This document shows positions 25,658-33,907 of a DNA stretch of 54,754 bases, one piece after another. Origin of the DNA: Paenibacillus chondroitinus NBRC 15376 (GTDB lineage Bacteria > Bacillota > Bacilli > Paenibacillales > NBRC-103111); contig NZ_BILW01000042.1 of assembly GCF_004000765.1 (NCBI RefSeq), positions 1-54,754 of the forward strand, read 5' to 3'. A model generated the notes under the pieces. It saw nothing but the letters and a program-made list of their open reading frames with translations, had not been told where the DNA came from and searched no databases. The first letter of the stretch is position 1, and each line of letters begins with the position of its first letter. The position numbers were made by a program, and so were the translations under genes.

Positions 25658-25774
25658 TGCCGAATTCCTCATTTCTTGGGGAAACGGGGGAACCATACCG
25701 GGTGAATTGATCTTGCAAGACAGGGATCATAGGGAACCTTCAACCGAACCCTCCAGCTAACCTCGTAGGCACCG
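25658..25774 (+). promoter_or_regulatory. Cyclic di-AMP riboswitch (ydaO/yuaA class)
   Basis: The aptamer shows the class hallmarks in order: GGGGAAACGGGGGAACCA (25678-25695), GGGTGAAT (25700-25707), AGGGAACCTT (25731-25740), CCGAACCC and GCTAACCTCGTAGGC (25756-25770). The motif is common ahead of NlpC/P60 cell-wall hydrolase genes and normally turns them off when c-di-AMP is high. No intrinsic terminator separates it from the gene. The ribosome binding site GGAAGGAG directly abuts the 3' end, so control may act on translation. Exact boundaries are approximate. Confidence 0.88.
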
Positions 25775-25789
25775 GAAGGAGACAAGCAG

Positions 25790-26263
25790 TTGAAAAAGGT
25801 TGTTGCTCTTCTTTTTAGTCTTGTTTTGTTTTTGAGTGTAGCTTTAGGGAGTGTGTCTGCGTCAGAATCCACATTGGACTCAACGGTTGACGAATTGATG
25901 GGAGTACCGTACCGCGATGCGGGAACGACAACAAGAGGCTTTGATTGCTCTGGTTTCACCGCGTACGTATTCAACAAATTCGGCATTGACCTTCCTCATA
26001 GTTCAGCAGCTCAAAATAAAGAGGGCTACTGGATCGACAAAAGTGATCTTCGCAAAGGTGATCTTGTGTTCTTCGACACAGGGGGCAAAGGCATTTCTCA
26101 CGTTGGTATCTACTTGGGTAACGGTGAATTTATTCATTCCGCATCCAATGAAGGTATCGTGAAAAACAAGCTAAGCGAATCTTATTATGCGAAAAGATAC
26201 GTATCCGCTAGACGTGTTCTGTGGGATGATATCTACAATCAACTAACTGCTGAATCCAAGTAA
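25790..26263 (+). CDS. Secreted NlpC/P60 peptidoglycan hydrolase
   Basis: The 157-residue protein has a signal peptide (MKKVVALLFSLVLFLSVALG, cleavage near residue 24) followed directly by one NlpC/P60 domain. The catalytic Cys is in FDCSGF (Cys53), His in SHVGIYLG (His104) and the third polar residue is His116 in EFIHSAS. Such enzymes cut gamma-D-Glu-diamino acid bonds in wall peptides. No LysM or SH3 wall-binding domain is attached. The start is TTG, 8 nt after GGAAGGAG. The c-di-AMP riboswitch upstream ties its expression to wall and osmotic state. Confidence 0.92.
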   Translation: MKKVVALLFSLVLFLSVALGSVSASESTLDSTVDELMGVPYRDAGTTTRGFDCSGFTAYVFNKFGIDLPHSSAAQNKEGYWIDKSDLRKGDLVFFDTGGKGISHVGIYLGNGEFIHSASNEGIVKNKLSESYYAKRYVSARRVLWDDIYNQLTAESK

Positions 26264-26280
26264 TTTTCTTGTTTCATCAT

Positions 26281-26336
26281 GAATAAAGCCCAGACAAGCG
26301 TTAGCTCGAATGAGCCGCTTCTCAGGGCTTTTATTC
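26281..26336 (+). terminator. Terminator after the NlpC/P60 gene
   Basis: GAATAAAGCCC pairs with GGGCTTTTATTC at the base of a longer hairpin with an inner imperfect stem. The T-run is interrupted, so efficiency may be moderate. Confidence 0.7.
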
Positions 26337-26359
26337 ATTTCTTGCGGTTATTTTGTAAC

Positions 26360-26388
26360 TTGACATAGCGTGTAAGCCGTCCTATAAT
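26360..26388 (+). promoter_or_regulatory. Consensus sigma-A promoter of the guanidine riboswitch transcript
   Basis: TTGACA (26360-26365) and TATAAT (26383-26388) match both consensus hexamers perfectly with a 17-bp spacer. Transcription should start near 26395, just ahead of the aptamer. Confidence 0.93.
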
Positions 26389-26401
26389 TACGGCATCATG
26401 T

Positions 26402-26536
26402 TTCTAGGGTTCCGTGGCGCTGCAGCGCCAGTCTGGTCCGAGAGAAAACACACAGCGAATACGCTGTGATCACGGAGGGGAAAAAGCCCGGGAGTCTTAT
26501 CGCACCAGCGATACTGCTTCCAGGCTTTTTCTTTTT
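26402..26536 (+). promoter_or_regulatory. Guanidine-I riboswitch (ykkC class) with terminator
   Basis: The conserved CTAGGGTTCCG (26404-26414), CTGGTCCGAGAG (26433-26444), CACGGAGGGG and AAAAGCCCGGGAG (26482-26494) segments identify the ykkC guanidine-I aptamer. Its 3' part AAAAAGCC...GGGAG can instead pair with CTTCCAGGCTTTTT (26517-26530), giving a terminator with a TTTTTCTTTTT tail. Guanidine binding is expected to stabilise the aptamer and permit read-through. Confidence 0.93.
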
Positions 26537-26589
26537 GCCGCGGTCAGATAGGCATCTTCGCATATTCTTTCTCAAGGAGTGATTCACAG

Positions 26590-26910
26590 ATGGCATGGCT
26601 TTACTTGGTCATTGCAGGTGTTTTTGAAGTGGTATGGGCGATTTCATTGAAGTTCTCCAACGGTTTTACACGGCTGGTTCCCTCCAGCATCACTATTGTC
26701 GGCATGATCATCAGCTTTTATTTTCTGGCGGTAGCTACGAAAACTCTTCCCATCGGCACCGCCTACGCGGCTTGGACGGGAATTGGCGCTGTAGGCGCGA
26801 TTATTATCGGCACCCTATTTCTGAATGAGCCCGTTAGTTTACTGCGTATCCTATTCATGATCCTCATTCTGGTCGGTGTTCTCGGCCTGAAATTTACATC
26901 CGGTCATTAA
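26590..26910 (+). CDS. gdx: Guanidinium exporter Gdx (SMR family)
   Basis: The 106-residue protein is a four-helix small multidrug resistance protein of the SugE/Gdx branch. These proteins exchange guanidinium for protons as antiparallel dimers. The essential Glu is Glu13 in GVFEVVWA, the Trp at 16 is typical of Gdx rather than EmrE-type pumps, and PIGTAYAAWTGIGAVG is the second signature. AAGGAG lies upstream of the ATG. Control by a guanidine-I riboswitch agrees with the assigned substrate. It appears to be a single gene rather than a ykkCD-type pair. Confidence 0.95.
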   Translation: MAWLYLVIAGVFEVVWAISLKFSNGFTRLVPSSITIVGMIISFYFLAVATKTLPIGTAYAAWTGIGAVGAIIIGTLFLNEPVSLLRILFMILILVGVLGLKFTSGH

Positions 26911-26947
26911 GACCGCCGTTTACATCTTTTTCTTCGGTCGATGATTC

Positions 26948-27841
26948 CTAAGCCACGATGTAGCTAACATACCAGAAGGAGCTGCCGACGAATATTCGCA
27001 GATGCTCCGACAGCGGCTTAAAGATTTCATTCAACTCTTCGTACGAATAGTAGTTTTTAATAATTTCATGCTTGGAGCCATCGGCCAGCTCCCTTCTTTT
27101 GTACGTATCTTCGCTATGTTCGCTCGTAATCAGCTCGCCGCCTCTTCCCGGGACATACACATTATCCGCAATGAACACGCGGGCTCCCCGACCAAGCCGC
27201 TCGTGAAATCCTTGCAGGAACGAATCCAGTCGATTTTTCGGGATATGCGAAAACCAGAAGTTGGCGAGTCCATAGTCGAAATCCCCTTGTACTTCCGAAA
27301 GCCGGTAAGCGTCTCCTTCAACGAAAGAGGTATTATGCAGCGGCAAAAATTTGGCTGCAGCTATTTGCAGCACCTCCGGTCGAACGTCCACCCCAACGAT
27401 GTGTTTGGCTGTCTCCGCCATGAACTGCGTCCAATATCCCGTACCGCAAGCCACCTCCAGGACACGGCTCCCAGCGACCTGCTTCTTCACGATATCCGCC
27501 AGCATCGCAAGCTCTTGCTGATAGTCCGCATCTTCGCGGGCATAAATCCGTTCATATTCCGCTGCTCGCGCGCCGTAGTAATCCTGCATGCCCTCTTTCT
27601 CTTCATTTAAAAGCCGCTGCCTATCCTTCACCTCGTGAACGATCCGCTGTTTAGCTGCCAATAAGTCGGCAAAAATTGCTCCGCCCTGCGAAGCATAATT
27701 CGCGAGTAGACCATGCGTCGCCATTACAATAAGCTGTGTCATCGACAAGCCTGTTTCCTCTGCCATGCGTTCCAGATCGGTCTTCACCTTCTCAGGCAAG
27801 TAGACGGAAAGTCTTTTGGTCTTATCATTTTTATCGTCCAT
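26948..27841 (-). CDS. Fusion of ribbon-helix-helix domain and SAM methyltransferase
   Basis: The 297-residue protein starts with a CopG-like ribbon-helix-helix segment (about residues 8-50: KTKRLSVYLPEKVKTDLERMAEETGLSMTQLIV in parts). A helical linker follows (about 60-105), then a class I methyltransferase domain with motif I VLEVACGTGYWT, the acidic ribose-binding residue in IVGVDVRPEV, and YGLANFWFSHIPK. The ATG at 27841 has AGGAGG 9 nt upstream. It converges with gdx and stands alone. The methyl acceptor is unknown. A DNA-binding dimerisation domain on a small-molecule-type methyltransferase is unusual and may make it self-regulating. Confidence 0.85.
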   Translation of the reverse strand: MDDKNDKTKRLSVYLPEKVKTDLERMAEETGLSMTQLIVMATHGLLANYASQGGAIFADLLAAKQRIVHEVKDRQRLLNEEKEGMQDYYGARAAEYERIYAREDADYQQELAMLADIVKKQVAGSRVLEVACGTGYWTQFMAETAKHIVGVDVRPEVLQIAAAKFLPLHNTSFVEGDAYRLSEVQGDFDYGLANFWFSHIPKNRLDSFLQGFHERLGRGARVFIADNVYVPGRGGELITSEHSEDTYKRRELADGSKHEIIKNYYSYEELNEIFKPLSEHLRIFVGSSFWYVSYIVA

Positions 27842-28040
27842 TGGGAGATTCCTCCTTTGCATTTTCATTATTTTAACATATATTATGTGTCATTAAAACA
27901 TATTTATTGTACTTCATTATATTAAAAAGAAAATTTAGGCTGCATAACTAAGGCGACACTAGCCACTCACCCTCGCAAAACCCTCTAGTAAACATAGAAT
28001 ACAAAGCAAGTATATTCATATGTTGATAGGAGATGGAGAA

Positions 28041-28616
28041 ATGATTCCCAAACAACGAATGGCTGGAAAACCGAGCAGAATTGTTCGGCTTCCCAAGAGC
28101 GCAGGCCTGCCAAGAAGCAAAGCCATGCTGCTGTACCGCACACAGCTTAGAAAGTATCATAAGCCCGGTTCGGGTCGCTTTCTAAGCCAACGCACGGTTT
28201 CGATCGGCACCGACAACTCGTGGTTCAATGCGCAAATCATTCCCCGCGATCCTGCGTGGGTGCCTGTTACTAATGCCAACTACGTTTGGTACTCCGGCAA
28301 CTTGAACAGTGAGAATGCGATCATTTCGACACGTTTCACGCTTTCTGAACGTAGAGCCATTCTCGGCGCTTCTCTCTTCCTATCAGTCGACAATTATGCC
28401 GTTGTCATCATCAACGGCGTGCCGCTCCTCTTTGACGGACCGCAGAATACACCTTCCTTCTACAATCCGGGCCGTACTTTCGACATTCGCCGATTTGTAC
28501 GGCGCGGACGCAACGATGTCGTCATCATCGCCTTTAACCTTGGCGGGCAGCGCACCGCAGAAAATCCTGCCGGTGTTGCCGCCAGGCTCGATTTTCGACT
28601 CAGCAACTTGCAGTAA
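28041..28616 (+). CDS. Predicted beta-sandwich protein of unknown function
   Basis: I do not recognise this 191-residue protein. The first 60 residues are basic and lack structure cues (KPSRIVRLPKSAGLPRSKAM). The remainder resembles a galactose-binding-like jelly roll: ISTRFTLSE, ASLFLSVDNYAVVIINGVPL, TFDIRRFVRRGRNDVVIIAFN and ARLDFRLSN alternate as strands. That pattern is seen in carbohydrate-binding accessory domains. No signal peptide is evident. AGGAG lies 8 nt before the ATG at 28041. It is monocistronic and shares a terminator with the converging permease operon. Confidence 0.7.
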   Translation: MIPKQRMAGKPSRIVRLPKSAGLPRSKAMLLYRTQLRKYHKPGSGRFLSQRTVSIGTDNSWFNAQIIPRDPAWVPVTNANYVWYSGNLNSENAIISTRFTLSERRAILGASLFLSVDNYAVVIINGVPLLFDGPQNTPSFYNPGRTFDIRRFVRRGRNDVVIIAFNLGGQRTAENPAGVAARLDFRLSNLQ

Positions 28617-28634
28617 AAGATCATCCGCATATGA

Positions 28635-28678
28635 AAAGGCCGGGTCTCCATCCTTAGATGGAACCCGACCTTTTTTTA
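28635..28678. terminator. Bidirectional terminator
   Basis: AAAAGGCCGGGTCTCCATC and GATGGAACCCGACCTTTT pair with one or two mismatches across a CTTA loop, with T-runs on both strands. It serves the beta-sandwich gene and the permease operon. Confidence 0.9.
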
Positions 28679-29632
28679 CATGAACTGTCGTTCACTTCCG
28701 TAGCGACGCTTCAATTGACTTAAGAAGAACTGCAGCGAGAGGAATAACAAGGCGAAGCTGGTTCCTACGCTCAAAATAATCCAAGGATGCAGCCTAATAT
28801 ATCTGGAGCCGTACGCGATAAGGGACAACCATTCTCCCGATGTCGTAATGGTAATGGAGTAGCCGGCGTCGCTGTCGCCAATTGTTTCCGTACCGCCAAG
28901 TACGATATTAAAGACCGCCAATTGCCCTAGCAGAAAGAGGACTTGCATAAATTCGCTAAGAAACATGAACGTCATTTCATTCCTCATGCAGGGGATTAAA
29001 TGCCGGACCGTGCGGTGAAAAACAGAGCCTCCCATTAAACGCGACGCTTCAATAAATAATTTATCATTATAATAACGCGTTCGTTCGGCAATCTGATGAG
29101 CTAGCGGAAATACGCCGATGAACGTGACGAGAATAATAAAGGTAGCGGAGAAGAGCAACTTGTAGTGCGCGTCCGCTTTCATCCACTGATCGAGCCTCAG
29201 CCCGAAATACATCCCGGCTAATGGCGGAAATAGAAATACAAACGCAGGCACGGAAGCCACTACCCACTGCATCGCTTTTAGAACCCCCCACCCTCGGCCA
29301 GTGGTCCCGCTCCATAATCCCCAAGGCAGTGCGATAACAAAACGGAGCAGCGTTAGAACTAAAGTCGTTCCCAGCGTATATTTCAAACCGTTAAGCAGCA
29401 GGCTCAGCATGTCAAAGCCCCGGTGATCCGTCCCCAACAGGAACGTGCTGTTCGGTGAAAACGGCGGAATGTTGTAGCGTGTTTTCCCATCTTGCTGATA
29501 CTGAATCATGTTGATTTTGTCCTCCGGCGCGATGCCGTGCGGTTTCAGCCATGTACCAAATATCGCAACAAGAAGAATTAGCACGATAAGAGCAATAGAG
29601 AAATAGAATGCGCTAGATGAACGTTTGATCAT
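28676..29632 (-). CDS. ABC transporter permease, DppC/OppC type
   Basis: This 318-residue permease belongs to the peptide/nickel type. It has an N-terminal membrane helix (about residues 10-28), an extracytoplasmic loop (FLLGTDHRGFDMLS is the GTDxxGrD signature of DppC proteins), and a membrane domain with the ATPase-contacting loop at EASRLMGGSVFHRTVRHLIP. Its ATG overlaps the upstream permease stop by 4 bp, so the two are translationally coupled. No ATPase or substrate-binding protein is encoded nearby. The substrate is therefore unknown. Confidence 0.88.
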   Translation of the reverse strand: MIKRSSSAFYFSIALIVLILLVAIFGTWLKPHGIAPEDKINMIQYQQDGKTRYNIPPFSPNSTFLLGTDHRGFDMLSLLLNGLKYTLGTTLVLTLLRFVIALPWGLWSGTTGRGWGVLKAMQWVVASVPAFVFLFPPLAGMYFGLRLDQWMKADAHYKLLFSATFIILVTFIGVFPLAHQIAERTRYYNDKLFIEASRLMGGSVFHRTVRHLIPCMRNEMTFMFLSEFMQVLFLLGQLAVFNIVLGGTETIGDSDAGYSITITTSGEWLSLIAYGSRYIRLHPWIILSVGTSFALLFLSLQFFLSQLKRRYGSERQFM

Positions 29633-30705
29633 TGTGAGGCGACCTCCCCTGTGCGAACGACAAACTTTTTACGCAGCAAGGCATACAGCACGTGAAAAGC
29701 CATCGCGAGCAGTACGAGCGACATGCAAATGACGGACATCGATGTGACGCTTTGCATAGCAGGCGAAGTAATGAAGCCTCCCAAGCCGAAAATGCCGCAG
29801 ATTGCTTCCGCAACCGCCATACTCGCCAGTGCCAGCGTCGTCGCCTTCGGCAGGATCGAGAGCAAATCGAGCATGACGTTGCGCAGTACGTGAGAGATCA
29901 GCACCTCACTGCGGGTCAATCCTTTGGCTTGTGCGGTAAGGACATAATCCTGCCCCAACTCCCTCGCAATCGCGACCCGCATTGTACCGTAAATCGTAAC
30001 CGACGGAATCAGCGCGATGGTGAGAAATGGGATGAGGAACGGCGTTTTATCACCGACTTGCACGATCAGCAGTACATAATGGCCCAGAAACTTCGTCGCA
30101 TAGATTGCGCCTAATTGAATAAGAACAATTAAGAAGAAATCGGGTAAGCCCACAAGCAGAGCCTGCGCGCCATCTAGTACAAGACCTAAGCGGCGCCACA
30201 ATGACGCCGACATCGCCGTGAGCATGCTAAGCACAATTGCCAGCAGCAAGCCTGGGATGAAATATGTACAAGTGCGAAGCAGCATATGGGGAAGCTCTCC
30301 GATGACAGAGAGTTCATTGCGGTTGTACGGACTGCGGAATTTACCGAAATCGCCTTGGAAAAAGCCCTGAATTTGGTCTTTCACGGAATAGCCGTAGTAT
30401 CGCCAGGAAATGATGGGCCGCTCCAATGGAACCGTTGATGCGCGGTAAATGCCTTTGATCGTCAACGCTTTGCTGACGTAGTCCCATGACTCGCCATAAG
30501 GAACGGACAGCAGGCCCGTTTTGTCATTGAGGACGCGGCTTCCTGGCAGTTGATCGCTTATTTTGTGAATGTTTGCATCCGGTCCGAGCGTGACCCGAAT
30601 TTGATCTGGCTGGGTAGATAAGAAGGCATTTCGGATGTTGCTCAGAAAGAAGATGCATACAAGTGTAAACACCCCGAGCAACAGCCACCGAATCGTTGAC
30701 TTCAA
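29629..30705 (-). CDS. ABC transporter permease, DppB/OppB type
   Basis: The 358-residue protein has one N-terminal helix (about residues 7-27), then a roughly 110-residue outside segment that is longer than in typical DppB. The membrane domain follows, with the EAA-like loop DYVLTAQAKGLTRSEVLISHVLRNV that contacts the ATPase. The start is TTG with GAGGTG about 8 nt upstream. It is the first gene of a two-gene operon with the DppC-type partner. A binding protein and ATPases must come from elsewhere or be absent. Confidence 0.88.
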   Translation of the reverse strand: MKSTIRWLLLGVFTLVCIFFLSNIRNAFLSTQPDQIRVTLGPDANIHKISDQLPGSRVLNDKTGLLSVPYGESWDYVSKALTIKGIYRASTVPLERPIISWRYYGYSVKDQIQGFFQGDFGKFRSPYNRNELSVIGELPHMLLRTCTYFIPGLLLAIVLSMLTAMSASLWRRLGLVLDGAQALLVGLPDFFLIVLIQLGAIYATKFLGHYVLLIVQVGDKTPFLIPFLTIALIPSVTIYGTMRVAIARELGQDYVLTAQAKGLTRSEVLISHVLRNVMLDLLSILPKATTLALASMAVAEAICGIFGLGGFITSPAMQSVTSMSVICMSLVLLAMAFHVLYALLRKKFVVRTGEVASQ

Positions 30706-30814
30706 AACCGTTCACCTCATTCTATTATTCACCGTTGGTAGATAACTATTTCATAGTTTACCATGATTCATTTGGGAGTACTATCCATTTAAATGACATT
30801 TTTCCTTAAGCGAA

Positions 30815-30992
30815 GGGAACTACAGGGCCCTATTCGTGCTATATCTACTCAATTCAGCTGTAGGAGGGAACTACGGGGTGCTATTTCCCCGAAAAAGCTA
30901 GAATTTAGGCTGATATCTTTAAATAGAGGACGGCAGTTCCCCTCCAGTTACGTACATATCCATTCCCCGCAAAATAAAGAACCAGTGTTCCC
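30815..30992. repeat. F-F-R-R four-motif element C
   Basis: Forward motifs GGGAACTACAGGGCCCTATT (30815-30834) and a close variant (30866-30885) are 51 bp apart. Reverse motifs occupy 30922-30941 and 30973-30992, also 51 bp apart. The last is the most diverged. The element fills the gap upstream of the permease operon and holds no convincing gene. Confidence 0.8.
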
Positions 30993-31015
30993 TTACGCTC
31001 GGTGCATGTACCGGT

Positions 31016-31070
31016 GTTGTATCGGAGTTGTATCGGAGTTGTATCGGAGTTGTATCGGAGTTGTATCGGT
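31016..31070. repeat. Tandem repeat, five 11-bp units
   Basis: GTTGTATCGGA occurs four times exactly from 31016 to 31059, and a fifth unit ending in T runs to 31070. The 11-bp period is not a multiple of three, and the region lies outside any supported gene. Confidence 0.95.
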
Positions 31071-31131
31071 GCTGCAATCAGTGCTGTACCGCTCCGGTCC
31101 GCCCCTGCTGTCCACCAGGTAGCGCCATAAC

Positions 31132-31172
31132 AAAAAAACCTGGCCCACGATCACAAAGATCGCTGCCAGGTA
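31132..31172 (-). terminator. Terminator of the ABC exporter gene
   Basis: ACCTGGC-CGATC pairs with GATCG-GGCCAGGT on the minus strand and is followed by seven T. Confidence 0.9.
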
Positions 31173-31191
31173 TTATTCAAACTCCGCTCGC

Positions 31192-32907
31192 TTAGGAGCT
31201 AAACTGCGCTTGATGCAGACGGCTGTAAACGCCGCCCACTGCGATAAGCTCCTCGTGACCGCCTTGCTCCGTGATGCCTTGCTCCGTCACGACGACGATG
31301 CGGTCGGCATTCTTGATCGTCGCCAGCCGGTGGGCGATCACAAGCGTGGTCCGGCCCTGCGACAGCTCGGCGAGCGACTGCTGAATCGCCGCCTCGGTCT
31401 CGGTGTCGAGCGCTGATGTCGCCTCGTCGAGGATGAGAATCGGCGGATTCTTCAGGAACATCCGCGCGATCGCGAGGCGCTGCTTCTGTCCGCCCGAGAG
31501 CTTGACGCCGCGCTCGCCAACGACCGTGTCCAGTCCCTTCGGCTGGGACTGGATGTATCCTTCCAGCTGCGCACGCCGTGCAGCTTCCCAAATCTCGGCA
31601 TCCGTCGCGCCCAGCTTGCCGTAAGCAATGTTCTCCCGCAGCGTGCCGGAGAACAAGAACACATCCTGCTGCACGATGCCGATTTGCCGGCGCAGCGATT
31701 CCAGCTGGATACTTCGTATATCCATGCCGTCAATGGAAATGCTGCCTTCGTTTACATCGTAGAATCTCGGCAGCAAGCTGCAGATCGTTGTTTTGCCTGC
31801 ACCGGAAGGACCTACGAACGCAACGGTTTCTCCTGCCCGAACGGTTAAGGAGATATCATTCAAAACCCGGTCTTCCTGCCCGTATCCGAAGGAGACTGAA
31901 TCAAATGATATTTGGCCGACCAGATGGTCGACTTTCACGGCGTCAGGACGATCCGACACTTCGGCCTCTGTATCCATTACTTCGCAATACCGCTTAAAGC
32001 CGGCAATACCCTTGGGATAACTCTCAATGACGTTATTAATTTTCTGAATCGGACCCAGAAACACATTGGTCAATAGAACGAAGGCAATAAATTCCCCATA
32101 AGAAATTTGCTTATCAATCACGAACCAAGTTCCGCAAATCAACACGAACACTGTCACCAAACGCATGAGAATATAACTTAAGGAGACATTCCATGCCATG
32201 ATTTTATATGAAAGCAGCTTTGTGATCCGGAACCGCCCATTGTTATCCTCAAACAGTTTTTTCTCGTGCGACTCATTCGCAAAAGCCTGAACTACACGAA
32301 TACCGCCAATGTTATCTTCGACTCTGGCATTAATGTCGGCGAGATCGCCCATCATCCGGCGGAACGTTTTGGTCATTTTTTGATTAAAATACACGGCGAT
32401 CCAGAGCAGCACAGGCACAATCACAAAAGTTAGCAGTGCCAACTTCACATTAATGCTCAACATCAGTAACAGCGCGCCGATTAGCGTCATTACCGCAATA
32501 AACAGATCCTCAGGACCATGATGCGCTACTTCGCCAATCTCCAGCAAATCATTCGCCATACGCGACATTAATTGGCCTGTTTTGTTATTGTCATAGAACC
32601 GGAAGGAAAGCTTCTGCAGATGGTCAAACATTTTTTTCCGCATATCCGTCTCAATATTAATCCCCAGCTTATGCCCCCAATACGTAACGATAAAATTCAA
32701 CACGGTATTCAACCCGTAAACGGCAAGCAGCCCTGCACAAGCCCAAAGAATCCAAGCCCAATTCCCGGCAGGCAGCAATTTATCGACCACTTGATTAACA
32801 GCTAGCGGAAAACCAAGCTCCAGAAGCCCAGCCACAACAGCGCAGGTAAAATCCAAAATAAATAAGTGCTTATACGGCCTATAGTACGAAAAGAAACGCT
32901 TCAACAC
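31192..32907 (-). CDS. ABC exporter, fused membrane and ATPase domains
   Basis: This 571-residue half-transporter has a six-helix type I exporter domain (about residues 1-315) and a nucleotide-binding domain with Walker A GPSGAGKT, Q-loop VQQDVFLFSG, signature LSGGQKQR and Walker B ILILDEATSALD. Such proteins act as homo- or heterodimers and export lipids, drugs or peptides; the substrate cannot be inferred. No partner half-transporter is adjacent, so a homodimer is likely. It is monocistronic with its own terminator. Confidence 0.93.
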   Translation of the reverse strand: MLKRFFSYYRPYKHLFILDFTCAVVAGLLELGFPLAVNQVVDKLLPAGNWAWILWACAGLLAVYGLNTVLNFIVTYWGHKLGINIETDMRKKMFDHLQKLSFRFYDNNKTGQLMSRMANDLLEIGEVAHHGPEDLFIAVMTLIGALLLMLSINVKLALLTFVIVPVLLWIAVYFNQKMTKTFRRMMGDLADINARVEDNIGGIRVVQAFANESHEKKLFEDNNGRFRITKLLSYKIMAWNVSLSYILMRLVTVFVLICGTWFVIDKQISYGEFIAFVLLTNVFLGPIQKINNVIESYPKGIAGFKRYCEVMDTEAEVSDRPDAVKVDHLVGQISFDSVSFGYGQEDRVLNDISLTVRAGETVAFVGPSGAGKTTICSLLPRFYDVNEGSISIDGMDIRSIQLESLRRQIGIVQQDVFLFSGTLRENIAYGKLGATDAEIWEAARRAQLEGYIQSQPKGLDTVVGERGVKLSGGQKQRLAIARMFLKNPPILILDEATSALDTETEAAIQQSLAELSQGRTTLVIAHRLATIKNADRIVVVTEQGITEQGGHEELIAVGGVYSRLHQAQFSS

Positions 32908-33043
32908 GTTAGTTCACACCTCCATCGATTATTATACATCAAAGAAAATGAATCAGGAAAAAAATAGGCGGTTGCCGGACGACAGCTGTCCACAATTCTC
33001 ATATATATAGTTGAACAGCATTCTGTGTGTGGAGGAACGGACA

Positions 33044-33823
33044 ATGCTTATCAACACATTGGACACACGAACCGCAATCTTCCTTGCCGCTATGTGCAGT
33101 CAAAGCTACGGGCTGTTTGCGAATGGTCCGGAAAGCGTCATTTTACCACGCAATTATCGGATGGTTGCTCCCTTTACGGCCACCTCGGTTTTTAGCAATA
33201 AAGAGTTATTCGGTTTTATTGCAGAGTCTGATACGCAAATTGTGATTGTTTTTAGAGGCACGAGCTCGACGTCAGACTGGATTTCCGATGCAATAGCCAG
33301 ACAGACGGCATACCCCTACGCCAAAGACGGAGGCCTTGTCCACAAAGGCTTTCTCGACATCTACAATAGCGCACGCAAGCAGATTATAGCCGTCATGTCC
33401 AAACTCTCCCCACGCAAAACCCTTTACCTCACTGGACACAGCCTTGGAGGATGTCTCGCCAATTTGTGCGCCCTCGATCTTACGGCTAACACGAGATTTA
33501 AGGAGCCCTCTGTCTATACCTATGGTTCACCGCGTGTTGGAAATCCGGCATTTTCCAGCCTTTTCAACCGTAGAACCGGGCCTCGTTATCGCATATATAA
33601 TACCAATGACGTCGTCCCGGAGCTTCCGCCTTTCATCTATCGATCTCCCCGAACCGACCAAGTCTACCACTATCTGCATGTCAAAAAAGGCGTCGAGCTC
33701 ACCTACCAAGCCGGCTCCATGTCTGCGAACCACGCCATTAGCGGCTACTTTGCCGAATTGGCAAAGCTGGATCCCCGCTATGCGGAACAATTGCAAAGTC
33801 GAACACCAGGATTTTGTCCGTGA
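33044..33823 (+). CDS. Lipase class 3 family protein
   Basis: The 259-residue alpha/beta hydrolase belongs to the fungal-type lipase (class 3) family. The nucleophile elbow is TGHSLGGCLA, the oxyanion region is IVFRGTSSTSDW, the Asp is in NTNDVVPELPP, and the catalytic His is probably in HYLHVKKGVE or SANHAISGY. No signal peptide is seen, so it is likely intracellular. The ATG at 33044 follows GGAGG at 8 nt; the in-frame extension upstream includes that site. An 84-bp gap separates it from two small membrane-protein genes. Confidence 0.9.
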   Translation: MLINTLDTRTAIFLAAMCSQSYGLFANGPESVILPRNYRMVAPFTATSVFSNKELFGFIAESDTQIVIVFRGTSSTSDWISDAIARQTAYPYAKDGGLVHKGFLDIYNSARKQIIAVMSKLSPRKTLYLTGHSLGGCLANLCALDLTANTRFKEPSVYTYGSPRVGNPAFSSLFNRRTGPRYRIYNTNDVVPELPPFIYRSPRTDQVYHYLHVKKGVELTYQAGSMSANHAISGYFAELAKLDPRYAEQLQSRTPGFCP

Positions 33824-33907
33824 TCCTTGATCCATAATTCGAGACCCGTGAACCCGTGACGTACCCGCAATGTTTAAACAGCACAATAACGGCAAGGATA
33901 GAGGTTG

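Noticed and set aside
30793..31122. Plus-strand ORF of 109 codons
   Set aside because: It is made of element C and the 11-bp tandem repeats, has no ribosome binding site and no protein-like composition.
31199..31591. Long ORFs in other frames within the ABC exporter ATPase region
   Set aside because: Arg-rich shadows of a GC-rich real gene with intact Walker motifs.
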